NCBI GenBank assembly: GCA_958298945.1
Contig: OY282610.1
Span: 64,787,088 to 64,851,087 of the forward strand
From: Atherix ibis
Taxonomy: Eukaryota; Arthropoda; Insecta; Diptera; Athericidae
Direction: 5' to 3'
Length of the DNA stretch: 64,000 nucleotides
Every line of letters starts with the position of its first letter. Positions within the stretch are counted from its first letter, which is position 1. Shown piece after piece: positions 1 to 11,689 of this stretch. The translations under genes were made by a program, and so were the position numbers. The notes below the pieces were generated by a model. The model ran no database searches, was not told the DNA's origin, and was given only the letters and a program-made list of their open reading frames with translations.

Positions 1-1846
1 TCTGGTACCTGCACTTTTTTGCGGTGCCTTCTAAAAATTTTGGCCAGTGATCGTACCTGTAAAATTCAAGTTTAATTATAGGGATATTAAATGGTTATGT
101 ATATTCAGAAAATTTCAAACCTGTCGAAACGTATATCGTCTGGAGCATTATGTGGACGGAATTTCGAACCATACTCAGGCAGTTTTATTTGTGCTGGCTT
201 TTCTGGAAGTTCTCCTCTACAGCTGCACAAAACTGAACCCACTTCCAATTTAAATTTTAAGAAATCTTTTATTTCTCTTCTGTGCATACCAGCCATTACT
301 GCATCGCGTTTATACTCCATCCAGGAATTATAGATACTTAAATCTAAGAAATGAAAAAACACTTTGACCGGCTATTATTTGGTTTTAATTTTATTTCTAT
401 AATATTCCATCATTTGATCGGCTATATCAACACCGCTCATATTTGAATTGTAGTCCTGGATTACTGCTGGAATTGGGACTAGTGCACGACGTTTTAAATT
501 TTTAATCCATCTATTCACTGTTCCTATCGGTTCTTTTCCGCATTTACTGGACACAAGAGTAACACATTTTCTGTCGCACCATTTAACTATTACAACATCG
601 TTCTTCACAAATTGATGGATATCTCCACGATTCATTGTTTTGTCCAGTGGAAAATGAATTCTTTTTCCTAACCGATTAGCCATTATTGTGCCGGTGGCTT
701 TGAAATCCATTTCCAGCAGTTTTTCAATTAGGGGAATTGTTGTAAAAAAACCTATCAAAATATAGGTGACTGTATTTTGGTAAAAATTTAGTTAACCGTA
801 GAATAATTCATGGCCCATGACCAAGCCCCCAGTCTAAAAAGGTGCCAGCTCCTTGAAATGTCTCAAAATCTACCACCATTCCATTTGATGTTGTACAAAC
901 TAGATTCTTTAAATCAACTGGACGAGGTTTTGTTCTAATAACTTGTCTAGCAGGGCTTCTGCCGGAAAAAGGTATCATCTGTTCATCAATGGAGTAGCTA
1001 GTAATATCAGTAGCAAGTTTATTACATCGATTTCGGACCAAATCTATGACAGATTGTATTCTCCAGAATTTGTTTGTGGCACTAGGTTTGCTTGTGTCTA
1101 CAAAATGAATTAAATTTCGCAATTTCATAAACTTATCCCTAGAAATTGAATTCGATATAGTTTCATTTCTGAACCCTTCAGCCCATAATTATACTGTGGC
1201 TGAAGTACCAGTACATTCGTACTCTTGGATAGCCCAAACAGCCCATAATTATACTGCTTCCATAAAAAATTTTAATTTCATGCTGTAATAAATTAAGCTC
1301 TTGTCCAAACGTTGACATGGCATACATTTTTGTAAAAAATACAGCTTCTTTAAAATGATTTTCTGGAATATAGTTGTTGAAATAATCCATTGCTGACCAA
1401 ACTTTAACTAGGTTGTTGCAACCATGAACCAGTGGCAATTCATTATTTTGGAAAGTAGCTTCTTTCCAAATTTCGCTTCTAACATTGGATTGCGCTGTTG
1501 ATGTTGTAGCAACCGATGTCGGTAAATTTAAATTTGAAGCACTCAAATCTGAATTTACCGTTGGCTGTGGCATTAATATGGACGCAAATGCTGCTTCATC
1601 TGGAGTTGAGGATTCACTCAAATCTGTTGGAACATAATATAATATAAAACATCAAAACATTCAAAAAACAAATTTACCGTCGTCTGATTCTTCCAAAATT
1701 ATATTTTTTGGTGTCCACGTATGATCAACATCCTCATCATCATCACTCAAATCAATGTCAGACTCCCCAAGAATGTCCAATATTTCTTGAATATCATTAG
1801 AGTTCGCTAAATTGTATTTTTTTCGATCTAAAAAATCACATAACAC
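1..1846 (-). pseudogene. piggyBac-like transposase pseudogene with introns, running off the left edge
   Basis: Minus-strand piggyBac (DDE_Tnp_1_7) transposase. In order: an acidic N-terminus (1661-1846), the N-terminal domain (1178-1621), a segment with IDEQMIPFSGR and FQGAGTFLDWGLGHG (808-1128), the catalytic C-terminal part with GVDIADQMMEYYR (375-758), and the FFHFLDLSIYNSW block with a tail (105-362). The frame then appears to jump a 64-bp intron (57-120; GT donor, AG acceptor) into a RYDHWPKF-type segment with a Cys, the start of the usual C-terminal zinc-binding region, which leaves the window. A second candidate intron of about 50 bp lies near 1623-1673. Lesions: a TGA and a one-base T-run frameshift between 758 and 808, two consecutive stops near 365-370, a frame change near 1178, and a short internal duplication near 1179-1246. 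Known family role: excision and insertion at TTAA. This copy cannot encode a working enzyme. Introns suggest an intron-bearing element or a once-domesticated gene. Confidence 0.85.
57..120 (-). other. putative 64-bp intron in the piggyBac-like pseudogene
   Basis: On the minus strand the exon ends ...GACAG at 121, the intron starts GTTTGA at 120, and the acceptor ...TTTTACAG ends at 57. Joining the flanks keeps the frame and gives the FDRYDHWP context expected at this place in piggyBac family proteins. Size and AT content fit an insect intron. Inferred from sequence only. Confidence 0.6.
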
Positions 1847-1901
1847 AAACGTGAGTCAAAATAAAAATTGCCGTTAAACCTAACTAACACGTTTGTGTTA
1901 T
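1840..1901. repeat. perfect 14-bp inverted repeat with 34-bp spacer
   Basis: ATAACACAAACGTG (1840-1853) is repeated as its exact reverse complement at 1888-1901. It sits at the 5' side of the piggyBac-like gene, so it may be a subterminal repeat or a palindromic binding site. Function unknown. Confidence 0.6.
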
Positions 1902-2514
1902 CTGAAAATAATTTGAAACCAAAAACTGGAAGCAGAATATAATATCCATCTCTTTCTATCTCATTACATGCAACAGAACACATTAAATATTTATTCATAC
2001 TTACTCAGAGACATTGTTCTTTTCCCTGAGAGACACTTTAACCGACTACCAAATTATGAGAGAACGTATTTCTGAAATTGTTTTTGTTTCATTGCACACA
2101 GCGAGAGAAACAACTAACACGATCGATGCTTTTCGGTTTTTACATGTAAAAACATATTTAGAGTAAATATGACGTATGCAAATCAGATACAATAATACAA
2201 TCGTGTATGATAGGTCTGAAAGAGATATGCAAAATGTTAGGTCATTTATTAATTCGATTAAGCAATATTATTGTAAGAAAATTTAATGGCCCATAATGCA
2301 AGAAAATATATTTCCTTCTTTGGAGAATCCTTATAATACAATGCGAAAAATTTGCACTTTTTATTAATTATAGTGTATATTATTAGAAAATATTAAAATA
2401 ATATTATAAATACGTCAATTTTAGTGAAAATTTATCAGGGAATGTAGTACTGAAAACTAATTAAAATTTAAAAAGTTTGAATTATTCTTGAAATAATATT
2501 TAAAATCTGATTTT
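1902..2514. other. AT-rich spacer, nothing recognised
   Basis: No coding segment, RNA gene or terminal repeat seen. It may include the untranslated end of the piggyBac-like element, but no TTAA-flanked terminus was identified. Confidence 0.4.
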
Positions 2515-2960
2515 GACCAATCGACTGGCGGAGGAAACTTTCCATGGTATAGTATTTGAAGAAGTCTCTAAGTCGCCGCATCTGCTAACCAAATATTAAA
2601 AACACCTTTAGCCAAGCATAAGCACACGAACTAAACAAGTTACAAAAATGTTTACTCGAAACATTGGCAAAATATTGTCCAATCAATATTCTCAATAACC
2701 TAACCAACATTTTGGGCAAGCAAAGTGCTCAGAATTCGGGTAGATATTTTGCTCTCATACAACATTTCCTATTTGGAAAGTTACCTTACCAGACATTTAT
2801 TTTCAAATGAGATTTTCTCCATAGTGGGTCATTTAGATCCTTTAATATCCTTTTCAAATTCTTTTTTTAACGTCTTTAAAAAAAACTAACGTATTTTACA
2901 AAATCTTTTCATACTAATAGTAAACAATTTAGTCGGGACGCTGCATTATGGTATTTGGAT
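2515..2960 (+). mobile_element. LINE 3'-region relic, same family as 62500-63035
   Basis: The stretch aligns by eye with the tail of the LINE relic near 62570-62950. Shared blocks include the RLAEE/ADQLVGES-type RNase H end, an ATCTGCTAACCAAAT-like block (2580-2594) and a TGGGCAAG...TCAGAATTCGG block (2713-2740). No open frame survives. The assignment rests on similarity to the other copy, where an RNase H motif (WVPGHVG) can be read. Confidence 0.5.
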
Positions 2961-3164
2961 CATGTTCTAAGGATATTAAATAGAATCAAAGAAACAAAAA
3001 AAGCTTTAAATATATATATAACATATGTCTTTAGTCGAAGCAATATTGCTAACTTACTTTTATTCGAGTAATTTTTTTAATCTTCTTTGATTTGAATTAT
3101 ACAGGTTGCTTTTTATTTTGCAGGACGATTTTGCTTACCCGCGATTCTGGTTTAAATGAAATTT
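2961..3164. other. AT-rich spacer
   Basis: Low-complexity AT-rich DNA between the LINE relic and Tc-E1; no feature recognised. Confidence 0.3.
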
Positions 3165-3516
3165 ATCTAGCGTAGAGAGTGGTCTAACGCTACAACAATA
3201 TGTTGGAATTATTAAAATATTTTATTTAATTGTGAATACGCGGAGGAAATTACGTATCATATGCCGAGAAAGTCAACTATTCAGCGTGTAATGAACAATT
3301 TTGAAAATATGAATATACTCCCAGTATAAAGCAAAGATCGAGAGCCAATTAAGCTAACGCACAGCCAATGAGGCAGAGTGTTGTTGAGTGTCCAGTTACC
3401 TCTCATTTTATTAAAAAATGCTCCAAAAATATTTGCTTTTTTACCCGGATAAAATTCAATTGATACAACAGCTACAGATGGATGGTCATGAACGGCGGCG
3501 AGACATTAAAGCTTGG

Positions 3517-4738
3517 TACGAGGGTCGTTCAATAAGTCCTTATGATGATACAAGGGTCGTTCAATAAGATGGAAAAAAACTGTTTTTAAAAAAAAATTTT
3601 TTTATTTTTCAACATAAACTCCTTTTAGCTCTATACACTTTTCCAACCGTTTTTCCAAAATTTTAATCCCGTCCAAAAAATAGGATTTCGGAAGTTCTGC
3701 AAAATACTCATCCGTTTGAGCAATGACGTCCTCGTTGGAAGTGAACCGTCGTCCGCCAAGCCATTTCTTCAGATTGGGGAAAAGAAAATAGTCACTCGGG
3801 GCCAAATCTGGTGAATAAGCGGAATGCTGCAACAATTCCATTCTCAATTCTACAATTTTGGCCATGGAAACAGAGCAGGTGTGCACACGCGCATTGTCCT
3901 GATGCAAGAGGATTTTTTTCTTCTTCAGATGGAGGCGTTTCTCTTTGATTTCCTCGCTCAACCGTTGCAATAACGACGCGTAATACGCTCCTGTTATTGT
4001 TTTTCCTTTTTCCAAGTAGTCGATAAAAATGATGCCCCGCGAATCCCAAAAGACCGTGGCCATCACCTTGCCGGCTGATGGCACAGTTTTTGCCTTCTTC
4101 GGAGCCCGTTCACCCTTGAAAATCCACTGTGATGACTGTCTCTTCATTTCTGGAGTGTAGTAGTGTATCCAAGTTTCGTCCACAGTGACATATCGACGAA
4201 GGAAATCGGCAGGATTGCGATGAAAGAGTGCCAACATAGCCTCAGAGTCCACTACACGATTGCGCTTATTCTCCTCTGAGAGCAAACGCGGCACCCATCT
4301 TGCCGAAATTTTCTTCACAGACAGAAATTGAAGCGACTGTACCTTGTGATATGCCCGTGGCCTCAACTAATTCGCGCACTTTAATTCGCCGATCGTTCAA
4401 AATCAGATCGTGGATTTTGTCGATGATTTCAGGAGTAGACACCTCAACTGGGCGTCCTGAACGATGTTCATCTTTTGTGGATGAACGGCCACGTTTAAAT
4501 TGATTCACCCAATTGTAAACCATCGCAAACACAGGTGCAGATGTGCTCGCTTTTTTCCATTGTTATGCACAAATAAATGTCGTTAAATTTAATCGACGAT
4601 AGAAATTGACCTACGCTATGGATCGAGCTGAAATTTTGACAGCGTCCCTGTCGATAATGCTATTTACAAAAAAATTTTTACCGACACTACGAGCGCAATT
4701 TCTTGGATTTTCTAAGGACTTATTGAACAACCCTCGTA
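3517..4738 (-). mobile_element. mariner A1, DD34D family A, deleted copy
   Basis: Bounded by TA dinucleotides with terminal repeats TACGAGGGTCGTTCAATAAG (left) and the matching complement at 4718-4738. The left end is doubled: a second terminal-repeat copy starts at 3549, 32 bp inside the first. The element lies inside the Tc-E1 relic. Family A has five copies here (A1-A5) with near-identical sequence. The subfamily looks like the mellifera/capitata side of mariner from the YSPDLAPSDYFLFPNLKK block; this placement is a judgement from memory of the family. Confidence 0.9.
3602..4580 (-). pseudogene. mariner A1 transposase pseudogene
   Basis: DD34D transposase on the minus strand. The catalytic part is open from about 4320 down to 3602 and keeps VTVDETWIH, HQDNARVH and YSPDLAPSDYF, so all three Asp survive. 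The helix-turn-helix part (4266-4532) is in another frame because about 11 bp are missing near 4325 compared with copy A5. A further ~86-bp deletion removes the first ~30 residues, joining the MEKS start region directly to the segment before VYNWVN. It would bind neither its ends nor a complete partner chain. Confidence 0.85.
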
Positions 4739-5211
4739 TATACAACCATCATTTTTGGCAAAAAATCATTGTGAGCGACGAATCACACTTCGACTTGGCT
4801 GGGTTTGTTACTAAGCAGAATATAGTCACTATAGGGGCACTAGAAAACCTCAACTGAAATACCAAAGACCATACACCGTCGTAGAGTAACTGCATGGGCG
4901 GTGTTTGCGCCAGCGGCATCATTGGGGCATATATTTTTGAGGATGCTGAAGGCAATGATGTAACAGTTAATGTTTACCGCTATTGGAACATGTTGGAAAA
5001 CTTTCTTATGCCTGAATTGGATTAATTAGGCCTACAGAATATGTGGTTCCAATAAGCCGGTGCTACATCAGAAAATTTTTCACTGCCAAATAATGTCAAA
5101 AACTGGGGATATCGAGAAAAAGCTATACACTAATAAACCAACCACAAACTCAATGCTTAAGGACAACATTCGAAACGAAATTGCTGAAATAACAACAGAA
5201 GTCTGCCAAAA

Positions 5212-6437
5212 TATTGGGTTCTCCGGGAAGAATTTCGTTTTTTTTTTTTATAAAAATGAAAGATGACTTTCTTATAGCGAATTAATATTATTTTCAATTA
5301 AATATTGTCCAGTCTGATCCAATACCCTATGCCATCTTTCTCGCAGTAGCATGATTCCACGCTCATAAACTTTTTGTTCTTTGCTGGCAAAAAACTGATC
5401 CAAGTGATTTTTGACATTCTTATTTGAATTTAACGTTTTACCGTCTAAAAGAATAGATAATCGGAAAGTGCTAGATCTGAAGAGTATGATGGATATGGCA
5501 GTATATCCCATCCAAGCTCTTAAAGCTTTTGCCGAATGGTCAAACTTGTATGTAGTTTCGCATTATCTTGTTGGAATATTATACCTTTCCTATTGACCAA
5601 TTTTGGCCTTCTTTCTTTAGGTGAATCATTCAATTTGTTCAACTGATGACAGTACACTTCAGAATTGATAGTTGTGTTGCTCGGTAGAAGCTCAAAATAA
5701 ACGATTCCTCTGAAATCCCACCAAACAGATAGCATAACCTTTTTTTGATGAATATAGGCTTTCGAAGTACTTTGAGCCGGTTCATCTTTTCTACTCCAGG
5801 ATCTTTTGTGCTTAACATTGTTGTAGACAACCCATTTCTCATGCTCAGTGATGATACACTTCAAAAATGGATCATTTTCTTAGCGTTTGAGAAGCAAATC
5901 ATAAACGTCAATGCGACAGTACAATTTTTTTCCATAAGAAGATGAGAAACCCATATGCCTAGCTTTGAGATAAAACCTAGCCATTTCAAACGATCAGTGA
6001 CCTCACGAGTAATTATTCGCTAGTTTGCATTAATTAATGCCTTTATTGTGTCTTCATCATCTTCAACTGGTCTTCCAGAGCTTGGTGCATCTTCGAGATT
6101 AAAATTTTGCAAACCAATTTTTGGCACTGGCGCTCACTTAACACATCTTCTCCATACACATCGGATAACTTTTTTCTTGCTTGAACAGCATTTTTATCTT
6201 TTCTTTAGTAAAAAGTACAATAAAATATGCCGGAAATGCTGTTTTTCATTTTCCATATTTAAAAGGGCATCAGTCAAAAACTACTATGCAGAATCAATTG
6301 AATCAATTTTTACAAGCAATCTTTGCTATGTCAGCTGTCAAAATACATATGATTATGCAGCTTAAGTGTGAAGTTGGTTATGAAAAAATACAATTAAGTC
6401 CTCTGTTGGGAAACATTACTTTCCGGACAACCCAATA
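5212..6437 (-). mobile_element. mariner C1, DD34D family C, inserted in Tc-E1
   Basis: TA-bounded, with a left end TATTGGGTT...AGAATTTCG and a right end CTTTCCGGACAACCCAATA. Family C ends resemble TTGGGTTGTTCGGAAAGT and the protein resembles the irritans-like side of mariner. Transposase fragments on the minus strand run 5272-6160. In place of the usual first catalytic block (TGDEKW) it reads TEHEKWVVYNN, so the first Asp has become His. FQQDNAK is present. Frameshifts near 5510 split the C-terminal part. Dead copy. Confidence 0.85.
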
Positions 6438-6530
6438 TTATGAAAAATGTGCTTAAAATAGCTTACCATTACGCCGCAGCTAGAGGCGGGTATTTGACCG
6501 AGATAATATTCTATTCATAATGCTAAATAT

Positions 6531-8679
6531 CATATAATCAATCAGTAAAATATAAATTGTAAAATTAAAAGTTATTACATAAAACTTCGACCTAGAACAT
6601 AAAACGAATCCTGTATTATAGCACTTTATAAATTCCTAATATATTTGTATAAATTTTGTTGTAACGATTTTTATTTGGGAAATTTTTCGTGGTCCGCATT
6701 AAATATTTTACCCAACCATATGAGGTGAGTTTATTTTAATAACCGCCACTATATAAGTATAAATATATGTACTCGTATATAAGGTGATAATAATGCATCT
6801 TAATTTTTTTAGTTATAAAAGGCATATAAGGCTAACCGTAAGAAACCTTACGTGTAATAATTACAATTACAAATATAACAATATACATGTATATGTATAC
6901 AACATATTGCTTCAACTAAATTTTATCTGTTATCCTTGAGTATACGAGTTTTTGTTGGAGTGTAGCTTTTAAATATAAATAGTTGCCGCCCGGATATAGG
7001 CCTGGATCTATTCCCAGGTAAAAAGTCAGATACCGACCCGTAAGCGAGTACAATACACGTACATATGCACAGGTCTACTTATGGTATAATCAGGTGAAGG
7101 ATACCACCTACACGTCTATCATAAGGAAATAGTACAAACACTTGCTAGAAAACTGAACTAATTCGCAGCAATACTTTGCATCTGATTCACTATGCATTTA
7201 CTATGGTGATACATGTACATAAACGGTGTAGTACCGCCCATCTTCAGTGATAGTTTTTAAGGTCAAATGCAAACAATATCGAAATTTCCATAAAAACAAT
7301 AAAGTATTAAAAAGGTCCTTTTAATGCAAATATCGTGTTCAAAATTTAATAAAATAAATGCTAAATTGAATATACAAACGAAGAGTTAACAAGTATGGAT
7401 AATTAATGGACCGATCAAAGTATGTACATGTATATTCGTACTAGTAAGCATAAAATATGTATGCTCTGTCAATTTCATATTCTACAACAAAATCCAGACG
7501 TACTTTGTAGCTATTTTTATTTATGTTATGATCATTTTTAAGAACATTTCTACTCTCACTACTGATATGGAAAAATATGATATCTTAAATAGCAGAGTAT
7601 TTTTGCAACGGCTCGGCTTTGCTGATCATGATTATTTTTCCGATACGAGCTATGTGTGTATTCAAAGTTGATGATGACATGCAATTTAAAGTACTTTTCT
7701 AACATTCTATACATGACAATACATTACAATATAAATTGCATTATCATAATTATTTTACATAAAAATATAATTAATACATTAAAACTTCAACACGAACGGC
7801 ACCCCATGAACAAAAGTGGAAATCTCTTTACCGACTCCATAGGATTCGGATCAGATGATACAAAAAGGAAAAATTAGTAATTAGTTTGATACAAAATATG
7901 AAAGCTCAGATTAATGATAACTATTTACAACCTTATGCATGCGATTTTAATGTTAATGCATACAATATTTAGACTTAAAAGTTTCATTTAGAAGGTTTAG
8001 CATTCGGCAAGGGCAAGAAACACGTTACACTATTTAATGTGCTCTAATACATTATCAAGTCAAATAGTGTCAATAAAAAAGATATCTTTATAACTGGCCG
8101 ATGATTTATTACCCCATATCTTAGTCCCTTATTTTGAGCAGGAATTAAGAAATAGTTGATCAATGGTGCAGGAAATTTGCCACTTTCGAAGAATATCTGA
8201 TAAAGCAGAATGATTAGAAATGTGAGAAAAATCATTTTTGGTAGATTTTTGTAACAATGCTCCGATTTGCAGGTGATATAAATTTCCATTTTCTACATAA
8301 ATGCTCAAAAAAATTCTAATTAAATGGTATGTGGAAAAGCTTAAATTCGAATATTTATTTTGTTGTACATCTGTAAAGACCCTAGACAGGACACAAAGAC
8401 CAACTATTAGTGATTATCAGCTATTTGATTTGATTTTATGAAAATTTCTAGGAAAGTATTTCTGCACATGCAAACAAATATAGCATGACTAACTATGAGA
8501 TGAAAAGGTGAAGAAGCCATTTTTAAAAAGCGCCAATTATTTGTGATGAAATATAAATCATACTATTTTGAATTATTCTAAAAGCTGATATGGATTTAGG
8601 AAATATGGTGTTATGCAACGTTTCCATTCGTCTAATTTGTTGCATAATCATAGCTAGAATTTTGGAAAAAATAAAGCGA
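6531..8679. other. AT-rich gene-free spacer
   Basis: About 2.1 kb with many short TACTCGTA/TACATGTA-like words and no coding similarity on either strand. The open frames here are short and of low complexity. Confidence 0.4.
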
Positions 8680-9330
8680 TTAGTATGGAGACGTCAAATT
8701 GTACGATCTTGGCGGCTAGCTCACTGGTCCGAAACGTGAGCTAAATTGCTCACCGAACTCATCTATCAATATGTCTATTGTTTCACGTGATGTGTGGTAT
8801 GGAACACCGTTTTGTTGAAAGCACATGTCGACCAGATTCAGTTCTTGCATTTTAGACAACAAAAAATTAAAATCATAAAGCGATATCGGGCGCCAGTGAC
8901 GGTAACGTTGCAGCCAGCCTGATCTTAAAAGAAATACGGACCGATAATTCCACCAAAGAGTGCATTTTTCTGTGTGCAATGGCAGTTCTTATTTTGCATG
9001 TAGTAGTTCATCAGGCCAATTGCGACAATTTTGCTTATTCACATATCCATTCAACCAGAAATGAGCTCTAATTTTTTGGTAAAGTTGTTCTAAGGCCAAT
9101 TCACCTTCAGTTCTTACACGATCTGTATTTTATACGATTTTGTCAAGATCTTTATGTAAAAGACAAGATCCTTCTGTAAAATCTTCCACATAGTCGAGTA
9201 ACACAATACCAATTCCTGTAAAGGGCGACGGATGGATAGATCGTGGTCTTCACCAATACTGGACGCCACGAAGGTAATATTTTCCTCTGTACGCACTCTA
9301 CACAAACGGTTTAATATTCAATAGCATAAA
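8680..9330 (-). mobile_element. Tc-E2: Tc-type transposase relic
   Basis: Minus strand. Readable pieces: ENITFVASSIGEDHDLSIRRP...LVLCYSTMWKILQKDL (9114-9305, N-terminal domain), then MQELNLVDMCFQQNGVPYHTSRETIDIL (8716-8979), which is the WFQQDGA.CHTA block of this family. The catalytic Asp of the second motif is replaced in FQQNG (D to N). The middle is degraded and the C-terminal end stops near 8680. Closest in sequence to Tc-E3 at 55.8-56.6 kb. Confidence 0.7.
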
Positions 9331-9790
9331 ATTGCTGCGAAATTTTGTTACTTTGTTTTGAATTGCTTGCTCAGTAGATCGATTAAAATGATCGAAGTGC
9401 ACGAAATACATTTTTCACACCCCATGAATTATGATAATAAAATTCAATAATCTTTAAGTGCTGTTCTTTTCATGATAAAATGCCAATACTAATTGAGTAC
9501 TTCTGACTTTAACACACATACATATCCATGTGCAATATGTCCAAAATAAAAAATATAAAAACCAAACATCAAAAAATCACTCGATATATAAGGAAGATTT
9601 CATAGGAAAAATATATTTTGTCGTTTTTTTTATAAATATGTACGTATATCAAACTATAATTAGAAGAAGATACATTTTGAATAGGTGCATAAGCTGTAAT
9701 GAAGTAACTCCTATACTATACTTTTTTTTTATTATATCGGCAAAGTCTAAAAAAAATAGAACAGAATTTTAAAGTAAATTTTCGGCAAAT
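9331..9790. other. AT-rich spacer, nothing recognised
   Basis: No coding similarity, RNA gene or terminal repeat seen. Confidence 0.3.
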
Positions 9791-9794
9791 TTTT

Positions 9795-10660
9795 ATTTAT
9801 AGGGATGGTATTGCGTATTTAGTTCGAGACCCTATTGCCATCTTTCAAGGTCAAAGAAGCCCTTGCTTTTATCGGTATGATTTATAGTCTTATCTGAATT
9901 GATGGTTAGACCATGCATGGAGCTTAGAAGAGACCGAAAGAAAAATAAGTCTGACAGCTCAAGATCAGGCGAGTATGGTGGGTGTTGCAAAACATCCAAT
10001 TCAAGGTCGAATATTTTTTGTTGGGTGATTAAACTTGTGTGGTGTCTTGCGTTGTCGTGATAGAATATAACTCCTTTACGATTAACGAGCTCCTGACGTT
10101 TCTGGATGATGAATTCATTCAAAATGTTCAATTGACAACAATCACTTATGAATTGATTGTTTGGTTCCTTGATAGAAGCAAAGAAAACGAAAATCGTACC
10201 ACATGACCTTTCTCTGATGTATATCCACTTTTTAAGTCGTTTGAGGCGGATCCTCACCTAAATTGTTTCAAAAAAAGGATCGTTTTATAGGAAATTCAGT
10301 CATCTAACTTGCTACCAGCTATCAATTACACAAAAAAAAATGTGTAACCATGCCGTCAAATGAACTTCTTTGAGTTCATGAGGAACCCAAATACTGATCT
10401 TGCTTATGTATGTCAACTTCTTCAGGTGATCGTGAACAGTTGAATTATGGATGCTCAATACTTCTGAATTTTCTCGCGTCGTATAATGCTGTTTTTACTC
10501 AATTCGTGGCTTTATTTTGCTATCATTAACCGCGGTTTTCCTTTCACTGCGAGGTGCATTATGGAGATCAAAGTCACCAGCACGGTATTTTGTCCTGATG
10601 CTCTTCTGAACATTTTCCTACGATTGGCGGCCGTTCTTGCCTTTACGGAAGTAAAATAAT
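9795..10660 (-). pseudogene. mariner K transposase pseudogene
   Basis: Minus strand. From high to low coordinate the pieces read as SIRTKYRAGDFDLHNAPRS (around 10540-10610), an HTH region with NSTVHDHLKKL and WVPHELKE (10370-10450), then an open stretch 10257-9832 with ELVNRKGVIFYHDNARHHTS and HPPYSPDLELSDLFFF. The second and third catalytic Asp are readable. The first catalytic block is in a damaged stretch near 10200-10300. It resembles irritans-like mariners. No clean terminal repeats were found, so it is older than families A-D. Confidence 0.7.
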
Positions 10661-11580
10661 AAAATATGGCGAAAATGTGATATACTTAGAATTCAGTCTT
10701 GGCATCCTATATAAATTAATTACTGATGTCCTAGTTTAGAATAATATGATCCAATTAGACAATTCACTAAAGACTCGACCAACTTTGTTTTTTGGTACGG
10801 TCAATACATCCACAACAGGGTGCATTGGGTAAAAAAATTTCCGGCGCAATGTTTTATTATTAAAAAAGGACAGAATCCCATACTTTAATGCCAGCAAATA
10901 ATATTTCTTGAGACATAAACAAAAAATAAGAAATGAAGGTTTGTATTTTATGATCAGAAATTTGCTACAATTAAATTAAACAGATTTAAAGACTTCCTGC
11001 ATATTTACCATGTTATGATCAGTTTAGTTCAGTTCAGTTCAAATTTACTTTATTGAATATCATTAACATTTCATATTATTCTTATAATATTGTACGAGTA
11101 CAATCTTAATACTATTTTCTCTAAAAAATATTTAATTCTAGGATAATTTTCGTTTTTATTAGTTATTAGATTTCTGCTATACGTGAATTCATTTCTAATT
11201 CACAGATAATATTTAAGTTATCATTATTATGACTTATTTATATTTAATTAATTTCCTCTATTACCTCTGGCTTGATATAGGAAACTCAAACAATATTTTT
11301 ATAGATTATATCTCGTATTATATTACTTTTTTATATTTCATAATTAAACTTTGTGAAAATTGAAAGTTTATTTGGATTCCCACTATAAATATCGACAACG
11401 ACAAAATCGTAACAAGCAGATTTTTATACGAGTAACAGCATTGATTATCATAAAGGGTTATGAAAAGGAGTAAATATTAATCGAACTTTCTCCTGTTTTC
11501 ATATAAGCATGTATATATATATAGTTGAATGCAAGTTAGAAACTTAGAATTTTAACAAATCGCGTAACCAGTGTGGTGTA
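10661..11580. other. AT-rich spacer with a GTTCA tandem motif
   Basis: Mostly AT-rich. At 11026-11043 a short GTTCAGTTCAGTTCA run is followed by AAATTTACTTTATTGAAT, which read on the minus strand could be a LINE 3' tail; this is only a resemblance. Confidence 0.3.
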
Positions 11581-11586
11581 GCTCTT

Positions 11587-11642
11587 GAACAAGGGGAATA
11601 GTATGATTGTAGTTCTAGAAATTAATACTGTTCCCCTTGTTT
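11587..11642. repeat. 15-bp inverted repeat (one mismatch), potential hairpin
   Basis: AACAAGGGGAATAGT near 11589-11603 is matched by the complement of ACTGTTCCCCTTGTT at 11628-11642, with about 25 bases between. No known element end was recognised. Confidence 0.5.
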
Positions 11643-11689
11643 TCTTAATAGAGTCCCAGAATTCTACTCCGTTAGCTCAAATTCGAATA

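Larger units (their letters stand above)
3165..6530 (+). mobile_element. Tc-E1: Tc-type transposon relic interrupted by two mariners
   Basis: A plus-strand relic of the Tc1/mariner superfamily (the large insect group often annotated as Tc3-like, with a DUF4817-type N-terminus). Three pieces: 3165-3516 (GLTLQQYVGIIKIFY N-terminal helix and the YPDKIQLIQQL block), 4739-5211 (IIVSDESHF with the first catalytic Asp, GFVTKQN, then NIRNEIAEITTEVCQNI) and 6438-6530 (MKNVLKIAYHYAAARGGYLTEIIFYS then TAA). Mariner A1 occupies 3517-4738 and mariner C1 occupies 5212-6437. Joining the last two pieces across the TA at the C1 site restores a continuous C-terminus. Several stops and frameshifts elsewhere make it dead. 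It must predate both mariners. Confidence 0.8.
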
